Part shown: piece after piece, positions 10,223 to 23,884 of the stretch | How the letters are laid out: each line of letters starts with the position of its first letter | Position numbering within the stretch: the stretch's first letter is position 1 | Source of the DNA: Acanthochromis polyacanthus | Taxonomy: Eukaryota; Chordata; Actinopteri; Pomacentridae | Reading direction: 5' to 3' | Length of the DNA: 64,000 nt | NCBI RefSeq assembly: GCF_021347895.1 | Contig: NC_067135.1 | Span: 496,001-560,000 of the forward strand | Notes under the pieces: model-generated | The model's database searches: none | Told to the model about the DNA's origin: nothing | What the model saw: the letters and a program-made list of their open reading frames with translations, nothing else | Translations under genes and position numbers: made by a program

Positions 10223-10456
10223 GCTCTGATGCTGACCTATCACCACCTCCTGAGTCGACTTCGTCACAGAGACCCTGGTCTGATTACTGGAGTGGGCGGA
10301 GCAGCGGGAGATGTGGGCGGAGCCAGAGAAGAACACCTGGATGGGGAGTTTCCAAACCTGTCAGACAACAGCATGGAGGGAGGAAACCGGCTGACCTTTG
10401 ACCTGCCAGGTCTCAGTTCCCATGGCGACGAGGCGGCACTGGAGCTGGGGCTGTAA
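10223..10456 (+). CDS. Secreted-protein gene, terminal coding exon 7
   Basis: 234 bases including TAA, after a CGCCCACAG acceptor, in phase 0. Encodes 77 residues with a basic helix-like segment (YHHLLSRLRHRD), a Gly/Ala stretch and an acidic tail ending in EAALELGL. This is the longest exon and has the most gene-like composition. An AATAAA follows about 205 bases downstream. Confidence 0.65.
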   Translation, partial: ALMLTYHHLLSRLRHRDPGLITGVGGAAGDVGGAREEHLDGEFPNLSDNSMEGGNRLTFDLPGLSSHGDEAALELGL

Positions 10457-10661
10457 CGAGGCCACACCCCCTCTGCGACCAACAGCCAATCAATCAACTG
10501 TGTGATTTCTAAGTAATGATCTTTTGATTAAATAGAATCCTGTAGCTGGAGTTTAACACCACGTGTTCCAACATTTCACTGCTAGAAACTAGAAAAGTCA
10601 ACAACCCTGCATGGAAACTGATTTACAAGCCCAACAGCACCCCCTACTGAAGAAAATGATC

Positions 10662-10667
10662 AATAAA
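10662..10667 (+). terminator. Polyadenylation signal of secreted-protein gene
   Basis: AATAAA about 205 bases after the stop codon at 10456. It is the first canonical signal in the 3'UTR and sits just before a tandem repeat array. Confidence 0.6.
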
Positions 10668-10679
10668 GTGACTGACATA

Positions 10680-11290
10680 CAGTTTAAAAGTTCATACCAC
10701 CTTAAATATTACCTACAGTTTAAAGGCTAATTCCACCTTAAATACTATGTACAGTTTAAAAGTTGATTCCACCTTAAGTAGTACGTACAGTTTAAAGGTT
10801 AATTCCACCTTAAATATGTGCAGTTTAAAGGTTAATTCCACCTTAAATACTATATAGTGTTTAAAAATTGATTTCACCTTAAATACTACTTACAGATTAA
10901 AGGTTTATTCCACCTTAAATACTATGTACAGTTTGAAAGCTGATTCCACCTTGAATACTACGCTTGGTTTAAAGGTTAATTCCACCTTAAATACATGCAG
11001 TTTAAAGGCTAATTCCACCTTAAATACCACATAGTGTTTAAAAATTGATTCCACCTTAAATACTACTTACAGTTTAAAAGTTGATTCCACCTTAAATACT
11101 ATGTACAGTTTAAAGGTTAGTTCCACCTTAAATATGTGCAGTTTAAAGGCTAATTCCACCTTAAATACCACATAGTGTTTAAAAATTGATTCCTCCTTAA
11201 ATACTACATACAGTTTTAAAGTTGATTCCACCTTAAATACTACTTACAGATTAAAGGTTAATTCCCCCTTAAATACTTACAGTTTAAAGA
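10680..11290. repeat. ~36-bp minisatellite (TTTAAAGGTTAATTCCACCT)
   Basis: About 16 imperfect units of 27-37 bp sharing CAGTTTAAAGGTTAATTCC and ACCTTAAATACTA. The same phrase (GTTTAAAGGTTTATTC) recurs in the 62-bp array near 34560. Confidence 0.9.
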
Positions 11291-11300
11291 TTATTCAGTC

Positions 11301-12102
11301 TCAGGTTGGTTCCTGGATAAACGTCTTGAGACCAGCTGCAGCAGAACGGCGCCTCCATGTGGTCAAACACTGATTACAGCATCTGAAGTCTTCTGTGGGA
11401 ATAAAAAGTCTGGAGTTTCTGATGAAGTCCGACCCCTGAAACATCTGGTTCATGTGTGGAGGATTTATCAGAGTTCTGATTTTAGATCCTGATAGAAAGA
11501 ACCACAGAAAGAACCGGTCTGTCTGGAAGCTAGATCCTAACAGAAAGAACCAGTCTGTCTGGAACCTAGAACCTGACAGAAGGAACCGGTCTGTCTGGAA
11601 GCACCTTCTATCCACTGATTCACTGGATAACTTTCATTATTATCTAAAGTCTTCAAACAGCTGCTGGTCATTTTAATATGAATTTATCCACTTCTGAATA
11701 TTTAACCACACTTCCAGCACTGAAATCTTCCTTGTTGTGTGAATTTCCAGCTGCAGTTTGAAAATGTAACTGAGTGTTGATGTGTATAAATATGAAAATC
11801 TCCTCTGTTCTCTTTAAAACTGACCACATTCACTAAACAAAGCTGTAAAACATAAAACTAACGGCTGGACGGGTTCACTCATCCTGATGGTAAATAATCT
11901 GAACACAGCTTTAATGGAAGGAAAACAGAAATACATCAATAACTCACTTTGGTTATCTGTCACTGCCTGGTCTTTGAATAAACTTTATTTAGATTTCATT
12001 CACTCTACTTCTTGTCATTTGGTTTTATTTCAGGTGTTCAGACTCTTTAGTGGAGTTTTCAGCTTCTTCTCATTGATTACTGATTTTCATCCTCTAAGTA
12101 AA
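11301..12102. other. Intergenic stretch with short 36-bp repeat
   Basis: Three tandem copies of a unit of about 36 bp containing AACCGGTCTGTCTGGAAGC lie at about 11495-11605. Otherwise no gene or mobile element was recognised before the Harbinger left end. Confidence 0.5.
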
Positions 12103-12420
12103 CTGGGGCCTCATTTATAAAACATTGTGTAGGATCCATACTAAAAGTTCGCGTACGCCGAAAATCTGAAATGGGCGTATGCCCTTCGCCCCGATTTATA
12201 AAACTGTGTGTAAGCACAGCTACACGCAATTTCTTTATAATCACACACCAGCTGGAAGATTGCACAGGTGGATCCACCTCACATTCCGCTCACAACACAC
12301 CCACATTTTACCATGAATGGTCAATGCAAAGTAACTCATGAATGTATCTGTATATAAATAAGCTGCTGATCCACGGCATTTCACGCAGCGCCCCCTGCAG
12401 TCTTTTCACTGCTGTGCGTC

Positions 12421-12705
12421 AGGATGAATGAATCATGTGTTGACCCAGGCCACCCTGACACTAAATTTGTTATGATCATGTCCGATGTACAAATAATTTG
12501 CACACTGATTGAATGTACATTTTTTCGGTTCACAGACAAATTCATCTTCACTCGGAGCCCTTACAGCAACATGAGTGCAGTCAGTTACGCCGATTACATT
12601 TGGGAAACCGGACATCGCTGCAAATTGCCGTTTAATGTTGGGCTGTTCACCCACAGTGTAAGGAAACCTGATGTACTGACTGGTCATGTTTATAATGTCA
12701 TCCAA
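12421..12705 (-). pseudogene. Harbinger transposase (HARBI1-like) fragment
   Basis: Reads IKRQFAAMSGFPNVIGVTDC followed by THVAVRAPSEDEFV, the first-Asp region of the DDE nuclease of HARBI1-like transposases. After about residue 65 the frame shifts; the other frame continues with the expected VQIIC and SGWPGSTHDSFIL (second Asp region). The rest of the catalytic domain towards 12106 is missing, and the upstream part is not intact. It is therefore a non-functional remnant: this copy would need a transposase in trans. Confidence 0.85.
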
Positions 12706-13210
12706 ACAGCTGGCATTATTGCGCTGAGGGATGGTTGTGATATCCAGACCTAAAGGACATCATTTAACTGTATATCAGACCCAGATAGGATTTAGACAAC
12801 AAATGTAACCTCATATATTCTTCATATAAAACACATACCTGTCAGCCAGAAACCCCCAAGTCGTCAGCTCCTGTGTCTGTACCGGGATGGCGTGGTTTGG
12901 GCGGGGGGGTCGGTCTAAGACGGCCCAGTTCAGCACATAGATCCAAGAGTTCTGCTCTAGGGAATCTGAATCGGCTTATTAGCCAGTCATCGTCTTGGAC
13001 AAATCCCCGTGATCCTAAAATCTCTCTCCATTCTTAACGTGATCTTCCAGCAATCCCAGCTCATCCATTGTGCCACATTACGCACGGCTGTGACCCGCTA
13101 TTTATCCGCTTGATCAGCGATTGGACTGATTGTCACATGACTTTTCCAAATCAGTAATCAATCAGTGCCACTCACCGCTCTGTATCATTTGAAGATGGAA
13201 GTTGGATATA

Positions 13211-14845
<1,635 letters not shown>

Positions 14846-15753
14846 TAAGTGTCCTGAAGGTCACAGCTGATCAATCATAATAGATCAGTCATAGGGAAAC
14901 TGCTGTTTCGAGGTACAGTTCATTAATGATCAGCAGACAGAAATTAATCTATGTTAACGTTCCTCCACAGAACTCTGATGAATGTTAATCTCTCAGTTCA
15001 ATGAATGAAGAACAGTTTGGTTCTGAGTTAATATATCTGTTCTTTGCTTCAGACTCTATTTAACAGCTTCTGTTCATACAACAGTGTACGGTCAGATAAC
15101 TGTGGAGCTCATGTTAACGCTAATGATACATTAGAATAAAAATAATAAACTTTATTGTCCATCTAAGGCAGTAAAATACTCTTTGGCCTCAACCAGGAAA
15201 ACAAACATTTCTATAAGATTAGAAAGTAGGACAAAATACAACACTCTGTTGTGTTTCATTCGTACCCTGATGTGTTCATTCTGATATTTAAAGTTCCAGC
15301 AGTTAGACTGAAAGAACCTTGGAGATCTTCTTCTCACTGTTTGTGTCTTTTCCTTCCAGCCTTGGTCTGGATCATTGGGAACATCTGATCTGATGGACTG
15401 AGAGCTACAGAGAACATGAACATCCAGCTGTGGTTCTCTGAACAGTCTTCTCTCCATCACTGTGAGGAAGAGCAGCACTGATGTCCTCCTCATGCTTCCA
15501 TTAAGAACAATAATGCTGCAGATTCAGCTCCTCTCTTCATAATATTTGTCTTGTGACTGTTCAGTTTTTACACTTCACTGTCAGCAACACATTATTTATT
15601 TCATCCATTTATTACGTGTTTACACATCTTTACAGTTCACAATTGTTAAATAATGCAGTTTTTAAATGTGCAGTGAAGGAAATAATGAAGCTCTGAATGT
15701 GTTGTTTTAATGCTGCATATCTGCTATAAATAACATGGACTTTTTATATTGTA

Positions 15754-16295
15754 CAGGGTTTCTGCAGATATCAGTCAAATTTAATGCTTTTTAATGCCAT
15801 TTTTATGCTATACTGTAAAAAATTTAATGCCACGACCATGAACTCAAAATACACAGGTTTGGTTTTTTTTGTAAAAGATTATTTTTATATGAAAACCCTA
15901 CATTTGACTATTTCTGAATCTGGGAACCACCCCTGAACACCAACGGGCTGCAGTCATTCTCTGAAATCCACGTTTTTCAGCCATTTTTGCTGGAATTTGT
16001 GTTTCCCCATTTCCCAGCCTGGTCCAGCCTGCCGGCCACTTTAAAAACATGCAGTTTTTAGAAATTGTACCCACCCGGCTGGAACAGTTATCTCAATGCT
16101 TCGGCATGTTTACGCAGATGCACATATCTGACAAATCGCAGTCTATAAATATATTATTGTCAATTATTTTCTTGAAAACTGCAGAAAGAAATTTTAATGC
16201 CACCGAGAATCAAATTTAATGATTTTTAATGTCATTTAAGGCCTTAATTTCTGCAAAATCAACTTAATGACTATTAATGCCCTGCAGAAACCTTG
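15754..16295. mobile_element. Short hAT-like non-autonomous element
   Basis: The left end CAGGGTTTCTGCAG and the right end CTGCAGAAACCTTG are inverted (one difference). TTGTA flanks both sides. Subterminal TTTAATGCCATTTTTATGC repeats occur at both ends in inverted order. No transposase. It lies within the Harbinger element. Confidence 0.65.
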
Positions 16296-16929
16296 TTGTA
16301 TTTCTGCTACAGCAGCAGAGATGAAGTTAAAAGTGATAAATAGAATCTGTGAATACTAAGAGCAGAGAATAATAAACTGCTGAAAGAGTTGCTCTGTCCT
16401 TCTGTCAGTGAAAGCTAAACAGGAAGTGGTTCACTGAGGATGTCGTCCATTCGGTCTGCTTCTTCACAACCAGATGAGGTTTTCCTTCTGTTGCTTCACT
16501 CAGAAGATCCTCACAGTGAACATGAGACACCTGAGATGAAGAGATGTCACAGCATCAGCATCAACAGCAGAGGTTCATTTTAAAGTATCCCTGGAAAGAT
16601 TTCCTATTTCATATAGTTTTCCAAGCACTGAACGACAGAAAGACCTGCAGTCACTTTAGCTTTAGGAGAGGATTTTATTATCCAGCTTATCTGTGCTGCA
16701 GTTTAAATGTAATAACTGTAGCGTTCATCATTATTTTGGACATATTCTGGGAGGTTATTTTTCTAATCTGCACTAAGATGTACTACAACATGTGAATCAG
16801 TCATTAAACAATGTTAACGACTAGAGAGTAGATTTACTGTTTTCTCCAGTTTAACTTCAGAGACTCAGCAGATATTCAGGACTACTGACAACATAGAACC
16901 TTAACCTCACTGTTTGAATCACATTTAGG

Positions 16930-17302
16930 TTTTCTAAACGTTACATTAATGTGAACCAGCGTCTCCACACAGTTTTATTAACTAAATGTACCACATTACA
17001 CTAACACGACACACTTCAGCCTTTTCCATGAAACACAATGCAAACATCGTTAGCTTAATGCTACACTAGGTTTATTCAGGCTACGACTGAGCAGCTCGCT
17101 CGGTTAGCATCACTAATTTATATTAAAGCTAATATTTACTGGATGCTGACTCTCTTCTCTTGTCAATACACAAAGAAATAAACTCCACCAACATCTGGAC
17201 TGCATGGCACACATTATATCTGACACGAAAGTTGCATATGAAGTGCATTAAAAGCGGTACCGATAAGAAAATAAACATTTAGCCTACTTACCAAACTTTC
17301 AG
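16930..17302 (-). repeat. Dispersed repeat R, first part (interrupted copy)
   Basis: The reverse complement matches about 33632-33756 in pieces (for example GTGAACCAGCGTCTCCAC). The same repeat resumes at 19566 after the 2.26-kb hAT-like element, showing that the latter was inserted into a pre-existing repeat. Confidence 0.6.
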
Positions 17303-19565
17303 CAGGGCTTAAAGTTTTCCGGCGCATGGAAATGTACCATTTAAAAAATTCCATCCATCTCCGTCCAGAAGGCTCCAAGCATGTGCGTCATTGTGCATTC
17401 AGTTGCTCCGCTTTAATCAGTCAAACTCCAAATCCTACATTAAAAAATATACACCTTCTGTCCAGGAATGCGACTTTCTGATAGAACTTTTATCCAATTA
17501 CAGTTTTCTAACTGCGAGTGCGCATCGACTGCTGGGCCACGATATGCTGCCCCCTCTTGGTTCGGCATCGTCAGTGCTGCTGAGCCACTGATAAGAAATA
17601 ACAGTATCCCATAAACAAAATCCACATTTGCAATATTTGTTGGTGTTTTTTGTAATTATATTTAAAGGGAATTACTGGAAACACATTGATATATATTGCA
17701 TATTATTTATTTTATTTCTGCTTGGACTGTATACCCATTCCACGTGTCCCAGCCCTGTGGCTGCCTGGTCTGTCCAGAGCGCACGGAGCTCCAATCTGTG
17801 AGTGGTGCGGTGAAGAATCGAGCAGCTGATCACTGGTCAATAGCGTTGGAGCTTGTGTTTAGCCCAAAGACGCAGATACTAAAGTTTGCTCAGACTTTGT
17901 GTGACAGAGGAGAGAGGATGTGTCTCTGCTGATTAACAAAGAGAGCAGCCGCTGCCGCGATCCCTGAGCCGCGGTGTGTTGACTCGCCCCATTGGCGTAA
18001 GTGGCTGAATCCAAATCTCTGGACTTCACCGCACTTGCGAACTCGCGGACTTTGCGGGCGCGTTCACGGGAAGTCCGGGAGTGCTGAGGGCTGTCCAAAT
18101 CCGCAATTCATCCAGTCCACAAGGGGCCTCAAGCGGACTTTCTGCAGACTTCCAGAGAATCTGCAGACTTCACCAGTTTGATTACCCACAATTCATTGCA
18201 ATATGGACGTGACGTTTAAATTTTTCGATTTTTTTTATTGCGTCTGGCCTATAAAAGCTGTGCAGTCTGAAGCCTAAATCATGAGCTGAGAAAAATAATG
18301 GTGGAAAAAGGACGAAAGCACGTCCTCCAATGTAAGTAATTAATATTATAGCGTATACATGATAGTTCTTCAAACAGTGTCACGGAAACGACTGAAACGG
18401 ACTCCAAGTCTGTCTATTAGCTCCATTCATAATGCTGTAGACTCCCGCTCTTGCAGACTTTACATGATGACGGTAAAGACGTCACATTACGTATGACTGA
18501 AGTCCGCGAGGGCTCAGTCTGCAAGTCCAGAGGGTGGAGATATGGATGCAGCCAGTGCCTCAGTGGCGATGCATGTGCACGCCCCACAGTCCCCATGGTT
18601 TCGCCACAAAATAAAAACAAACGGGCTTAGGTATTGAATTTTAAAAAAGTAACAAAAACAGAAGGTGTTGATTTTGTTTGATTTCTTAATCTTTAAACAT
18701 TTTCTATGTTTTACAACATCAAAAGGAAAAAAGGAAACAGCTATTTTTAGTTTGCTGGATTTTATTTTGAAACGGGAAAAAAAATCAAAGATCAAGCCAT
18801 ATGGATTTGTCCCATTATTTTCCTCAGAACATCTGTTTAGTTAAATATGCACAAACTGAATGTAGCTTAGGTGATATGAACCTTTTTTATTTGAGGACAT
18901 ATAGGATGTTTGTAATAATGAGTTAAATAGCTCTCAGCAGATTTTCTGACCTTTTGCATCTGAATGATGTTTAGCCACAAACAAACTCTCCAATCTTAAG
19001 CAAATATTATAAGAACAGAATGAACGTATGGGTTGTGTGAAATGAATAATGGATAGATAGTTAAATAAGAATGTTCTTAGCCTGCTTTTCACCGTTCTTT
19101 CTTCACAAAATATAGATAAAAAATAGAAACATTTAAATTGAGTTAGTTTTGTAGCAGTTTTGTTGTGGTTGGTGGTGTTTTGAGTTCTTGTTAAATCTAC
19201 TGAAGAGATAAAAATTATTAATAATACATGTACTTGATTTTCATGATTTTTCCCCTTTACGCTAAAATAAATCTTTGCAATTATAGTGATGTGGTATTGA
19301 AACATCAACACACAAAAAATCTTACTTGGGGCACTTTCTAAAATGTCTTAAGTTTTGGCAGTAAGGTTTTACATTTGAGCAACAATAAAATAGTGGGATC
19401 ATAATGGGCATTATTTCCACCAGATGACCTCATATTTGCTCTGAATTAATATCTCATATATATTGTGTTTCAGTGAGTTTTAAAACACATTTAAATACGT
19501 TTATTGACACTATAAATTGGATCTTAGAAGTTCAGGCTCAGGATTTTTTCTCACTTTAAGCCCTG
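17303..19565. mobile_element. hAT-like element, 2.26 kb
   Basis: Perfect 13-bp inverted ends: CAGGGCTTAAAGT at 17303-17315 and ACTTTAAGCCCTG at 19553-19565. TTTCAG borders both sides. CAGGG ends fit hAT elements, although the visible duplication is six rather than eight bases. No hAT transposase is readable. The interior includes repeated AAGTCCGC/GCAGACTT phrases (about 18000-18540) that may be another small element. Its boundaries are supported independently because the flanks join into one continuous repeat that also exists uninterrupted near 33600. Confidence 0.7.
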
Positions 19566-20090
19566 TTTCAGTGTCTGCTGGTAGAATCAGCCGAAGGTAG
19601 CAAAATGGTTAAAACAAGCCAACAGGCAGGAAAAGTGTCTGTGGAAAAGGTTCTGCTTCTTCACCACCAGTGACCATATCAGAATTAATCCAATCCAGGA
19701 GAGCAGAGTCTCGGCTACATCATCCAGACTGTCAGTCATTCCAGACAAACAATCAGGTAACCACGCCCCCGTGCGTCGCAAAACTTAATAAAAAATCGAT
19801 ATTGATTTATTTTAAGGTCGGCCACTTGATCTTTCATTTTGACCATGAAAACTAACAAAAAAACCCATTTATTTACAGTCTATGCACCGTACTCTGTTTG
19901 GCTCCACCCTTGCTGATGACCACTGACCACTGACCAATGAAAATCAAAGCATTTTTAAAAATTCATATATCCCTTTTTGATCGTGAAAAGGAAAAACGCC
20001 TTGTATTTCAATTTTAATTTTTGCCTTTGAAAACAAAAATCAAATAACCACTCGTTTTTTATTTTTCAATACCTGCTTTAGAACGGAAAA
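19566..20090 (-). repeat. Dispersed repeat R, second part
   Basis: The reverse complement aligns by eye with about 32770-33620, for example the blocks GTCAGTCATTCCAGAC, CATTTTGACCATGAAAAC and TTTGGCTCCACCCTTGC. The 32-33 kb copy is in the opposite orientation. Confidence 0.65.
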
Positions 20091-20605
20091 TCCAATTACC
20101 AAAATATACACGGACCGATAACAATAAAGGTTTGAGATCAGTCTGGTTTCAATTCACCACTTCACCCTCCATCACTGCCGTTCCCTCTGTCTCCAAAATG
20201 TGCGTAAGCAAGCATCAAAGTTGGCGCACCGGTGCGCACATTCTCACACCAAGTTTGTTTTTATAAATCACAACCTTTGCGTACCCGTTGTGTGCGTATG
20301 CAAGCTTTATAAATGAGGCCCCTGGTCTGTAAATGTAAAAGATGCTAATGTCCATCAGACTGTTTGTCTCCAGGTTGAACATCTCCATAATCTGAGCTTC
20401 TGGTTCAAGTGTGAACACATCTTCTTCTTCTGTGGTGTTTCTAAACCATCATTGCCTTCAGATAATCAGCTCTAAGAATCATTCATGTTCATCCATGAAT
20501 ATTTTCATTTATCAGCTCAGAGCTTCAAACATTTCTGCTGTTTCCTTTAGAAAAGAGAAAAAACAAAACCTGACAAACCAACTGGTGAAGCACACACAAA
20601 TTCTC

Positions 20606-20611
20606 TTTATT
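20606..20611 (-). terminator. mepce: Polyadenylation signal of mepce
   Basis: AATAAA on the minus strand about 510 bases beyond the mepce stop codon. No closer canonical signal was noticed, so the 3'UTR is about 0.5 kb. Confidence 0.55.
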
Positions 20612-21118
20612 CTGAAAAACAAACAGAAAGAATGAAACAATATCTAGAAAAGACAACAGACGCCCAGCCAGCAGCCAATGAGAGCACAGTCACATGGTGT
20701 CTCTGGCCATCAATGATTGGCTTAATGACTGACATGTCCTAACGAGGGTTTCCTGCTTCTGCTTGATGTCCATCAGTCATGTGACCCATCGGCCAATAGA
20801 AACGCTGCTGGAGACACACTGATGCTCGGTTCAGTCTGATCAATTGATTACATCACCCACTGGGACTGCATTTCATTGGCCACAAGCAGCGGGAATACAA
20901 ACACCCACAATCCTTTGCTTTGGCGTTACGGAGCTGTGTCAGCCAATCAGGTCCACAGGAGGAGCCCTGCTGTCCAATCAGATCCAGTCTGTCATCCTCT
21001 GGAGTGACATCATCAAAGAGTCTGTTCATCCACCATCAGCTCCCTCCTCACCGTCACCTGGGCAATATGACTCTGCTGCCTGACAGGGGGGCGTGTCCAC
21101 TGTAATCCTGTAGTGACC

Positions 21119-21171
21119 TCACTTCCTCTGGGTGGGGCCTTTGTGGAACAGGTAGATCGGCCGCTGGTTAC
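21119..21171 (-). CDS. mepce: mepce coding exon 7 (C-terminus)
   Basis: Acceptor CTGTTTCAG. The exon encodes the conserved ending RPIYLFHK followed by a short species-specific tail and TGA. The codon split across the junction with exon 6 gives Gly, keeping the frame. Confidence 0.9.
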
Positions 21172-21293
21172 CTGAAACAGTTCAGGGACAAAAACACAAA
21201 TTCAGCTTGGTGGTCTTACAGTAGAGGTGGTCTTCTATCCAGGCTGGTTCTATTTCAGGTTTAACACACTATGAAGTCCAGACAGGAAACATG

Positions 21294-21724
21294 GGGTGGT
21301 CTATGTCCAGTCTACCTGTACATAGAGTGGTCTACTTCCTGTCTACCTGTACATGGGGTGGTCTACTTCCTGTCTACCTGTACATAGAGTGGTCTACTTC
21401 CTGTCTACCTGTACACGGGGTGGTCTACGTCCAGTCTACCTGTACATGGGGTAGTCTACGTCCTGTCTACCTGTACATGGGGTGGTCTACTTCCTGTCTA
21501 CCTGTACACGGGGTGGTCTACTTCCTGTCTACCTGTACATGGGGTAGTCTACGTCCTGTCTACCTGTACATGGGGTAGTCTACGTCCTGTCTACCTGTAC
21601 ATGGGGTAGTCTACGTCCTGTCTACCTGTACATGGGGTAGTCTACGTCCTGTCTACCTGTACATGGGGTGGTCTACGTCCAGTCTACCTGTACACGGGGT
21701 GGTCTACTTCGTGTCTACCTGTGT
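21294..21724. repeat. 31-bp minisatellite containing splice-donor motif
   Basis: About 14 units of 31 bp (GTCTACCTGTACATGGGGTG plus GTCTACTTCCT). On the minus strand each unit contains CAGGTAGAC. The array runs into the 3' edge of mepce exon 6, whose donor is itself GTAGAC. Confidence 0.95.
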
Positions 21725-21827
21725 GTTTGAGCAGTCTGTAGGAGCTGAAGCCCACGCTGTCGGTCAGGAAGGAGGTGAACTGTTCAGGTCTGAGCCTCAA
21801 ACTCCTGAAGTGACGAAACGTTGTGTC
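21719..21827 (-). CDS. mepce: mepce coding exon 6
   Basis: 109 bases. Encodes FRSLRLRPEQFTSFLTDSVG, FSSYRLLKHT and neighbours, matching the KPEQFSSYLT..GFSSYELV segment of MEPCE that closes the methyltransferase fold. Acceptor TTTTTAG, donor CAG|GTAGAC. The donor lies at the boundary of the adjacent minisatellite. Confidence 0.93.
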
Positions 21828-21904
21828 CTAAAAAGAACGTAACACACATTTAGAACGGACACAGAAATATACTGACAACCTAAGTATACATAAAATCAGG
21901 GTTC

Positions 21905-23570
21905 TCCTGTAGTTGATCCACCGATATAAAAGTTCTCCTGTAGTTTATTCTTCTATGTAAAGGTTCTCCTGTAGTTTATTCTCCTATATAAAGGTTCTCC
22001 TGTAGTTTATTCTTCTATATAAAGGTTCTCCTGTAGTTTATTCTCCTGTATAAATGTTCTCTTGTAGTTTATCCTCCTATATAAATGTTCTCCTGTAGTT
22101 TATTCTTCTATATAAAGGTTCTCTTGTAGATTATTCTCCTATATAAAGGTTCTCTTGTAGTTTATCCTCCTATATAAATGTTCTCTTGTAGTTTATCCTC
22201 CTATATAAATGTTCTCCTGTAGTTTATTCTCCTATATAAAGGTTCTCCTGTAGTTTATTCTCCTATATAAATGTTCTCCTGTAGTTTATTCTCCTATATA
22301 AAGGTTCTCCTGTAGTTTATCCTCCTATATAAATGTTCTCCTGTAGTTTATTCTCCTATATAAAGGTTCTCCTGTAGTTTATTCTCCTATATAAAGGTTC
22401 TCCTGTAGTTTATTCTCCTGTATAAATGTTCTCCTGTAGTTTATTCTTCTATATAAAGGTTCTCCTGTAGTTTATTCTCCTATATAAAGGTTCTCCTGTA
22501 GTTTATTCTCCTATATAAAGGTTCTCCTGTAGTTTATTCTCCTATATAAAGGTTCTCTTGTAGTTTATCCTCCTATATAAATGTTCTCCTGTAGTTTATC
22601 CTCCTATATAAAGGTTCTCCTGTAGTTTATTCTTCGATATAAAGGTTCTCCCGTAGTTTATTCTCCTATATAAAGGTTCTCCTGTAGTTTATTCTCCTAT
22701 ATAAATGTTCTCCTGTAGTTTATTCTTCTATATAATGGTTCTCCTGTAGTTTATTCTCCTATATAAAGGTTCTCCTGCAGTTTATTCTCCGATATAAAGG
22801 TTCTCCTGTAGTTTATTCTTCTATATAAAGGTTCTCCTGTAGTTTATTCTCCTGTATAAATGTTCTCCTGTAGTTTATTCTTCTATATAAAGGTTCTCCT
22901 GTAGTTTATTCTCCTATATAAAGGTTCTCCTGTAGTTTATTCTCCTATATAAAGGTTCTCCTGTAGTTTATTCTCCTATATAAAGGTTCTCTTGTAGTTT
23001 ATCCTCCTATATAAATGTTCTCCTGTAGTTTATCCTCCTATATAAAGGTTCTCCTGTAGTTTATTCTTCGATATAAAGGTTCTCCCGTAGTTTATTCTCC
23101 TATATAAAGGTTCTCCTGTAGTTTATTCTCCTATATAAATGTTCTCCTGTAGTTTATTCTTCTATATAATGGTTCTCCTGTAGTTTATTCTCCTATATAA
23201 AGGTTCTCCTGCAGTTTATTCTCCGATATAAAGGTTCTCCTGTAGTTTATTCTTCTATATAAAGGTTCTCCTGTAGTTTATTCTCCTGTATAAATGTTCT
23301 CCTGTAGTTTATTCTTCTATATAAAGGTTCTCCTGTAGTTTATTCTCCTATATAAAGGTTCTCCTGTAGTTTATTCTCCTATATAAAGGTTCTCCTGCAG
23401 TTTATTCTCCGATATAAAGGTTCTCCTGTAGTTTATTCTCCTATATAAAGGTTCTCCTGTAGTTTATTCTTCTATATAAAGGTTCTCCTGTAGTTTATTC
23501 TCCTATATAAAGGTTCTCCCGTAATTTATTCTCCAATATAAAGGTTCTCCCGTAGTTTATTCTCCCGCAT
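21905..23570. repeat. 31-bp minisatellite filling mepce intron
   Basis: About 53 tandem units of TATATAAAGGTTCTCCTGTA plus GTTTATTCTCC. Rare variants (TCTTCGATAT followed by CTCCCGTAG) recur 434 bases apart (22631 and 23065), exactly 14 units, so part of the array is a higher-order duplication. It occupies nearly all of the intron between exons 5 and 6. One diverged unit is also present at the very start of the window (1-33). Confidence 0.95.
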
Positions 23571-23597
23571 AATAATATAATAATATCTGTACGTTAC

Positions 23598-23810
23598 CGA
23601 GGCCCTCTTGCTGCGGTTGTAGCTGCTCCATGCTTGCGGCTCCAGGATGAATAATCCGCCCGACGACAGGCTCTGATAGGCCCGTCTAAACAGTCTGACC
23701 ACACCCCCGTCACCTGACTGCAGCTGCACCCACTTGGTCACACTCAGACACATGATGACATCATAGCGACCCCGCCCAGGCCACGGCTCCAGCTCAGACA
23801 CGTAGTCGCC
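23598..23810 (-). CDS. mepce: mepce coding exon 5
   Basis: 213 bases, phase 0 at both ends; acceptor CTCCCACAG, donor TCG|GTAACG. Residues about 484-554 contain YDVIMCLSVTKWVQLQ, the hallmark of the Bin3/MEPCE family, then VVRLFRRAYQSLSSGGLFIL and EPQAWSSYNRSKRAS. This part forms the second half of the SAM-dependent fold and the LEPQ-W segment near the RNA 5' phosphate site. Confidence 0.95.
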
Positions 23811-23884
23811 CTGTGGGAGGAGCCACAGCAGGGATGAGGGGATACAGAGCAGGGGCTTACCATGGAGATGGCTGGATGACTCAC

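Noticed and set aside
21905..23570. Evenly spaced repeats resembling a CRISPR array
   Set aside because: Units are directly adjacent with no variable spacers, and the context is a vertebrate intron; an ordinary minisatellite. The same holds for 45440-47435 and 51561-57400.
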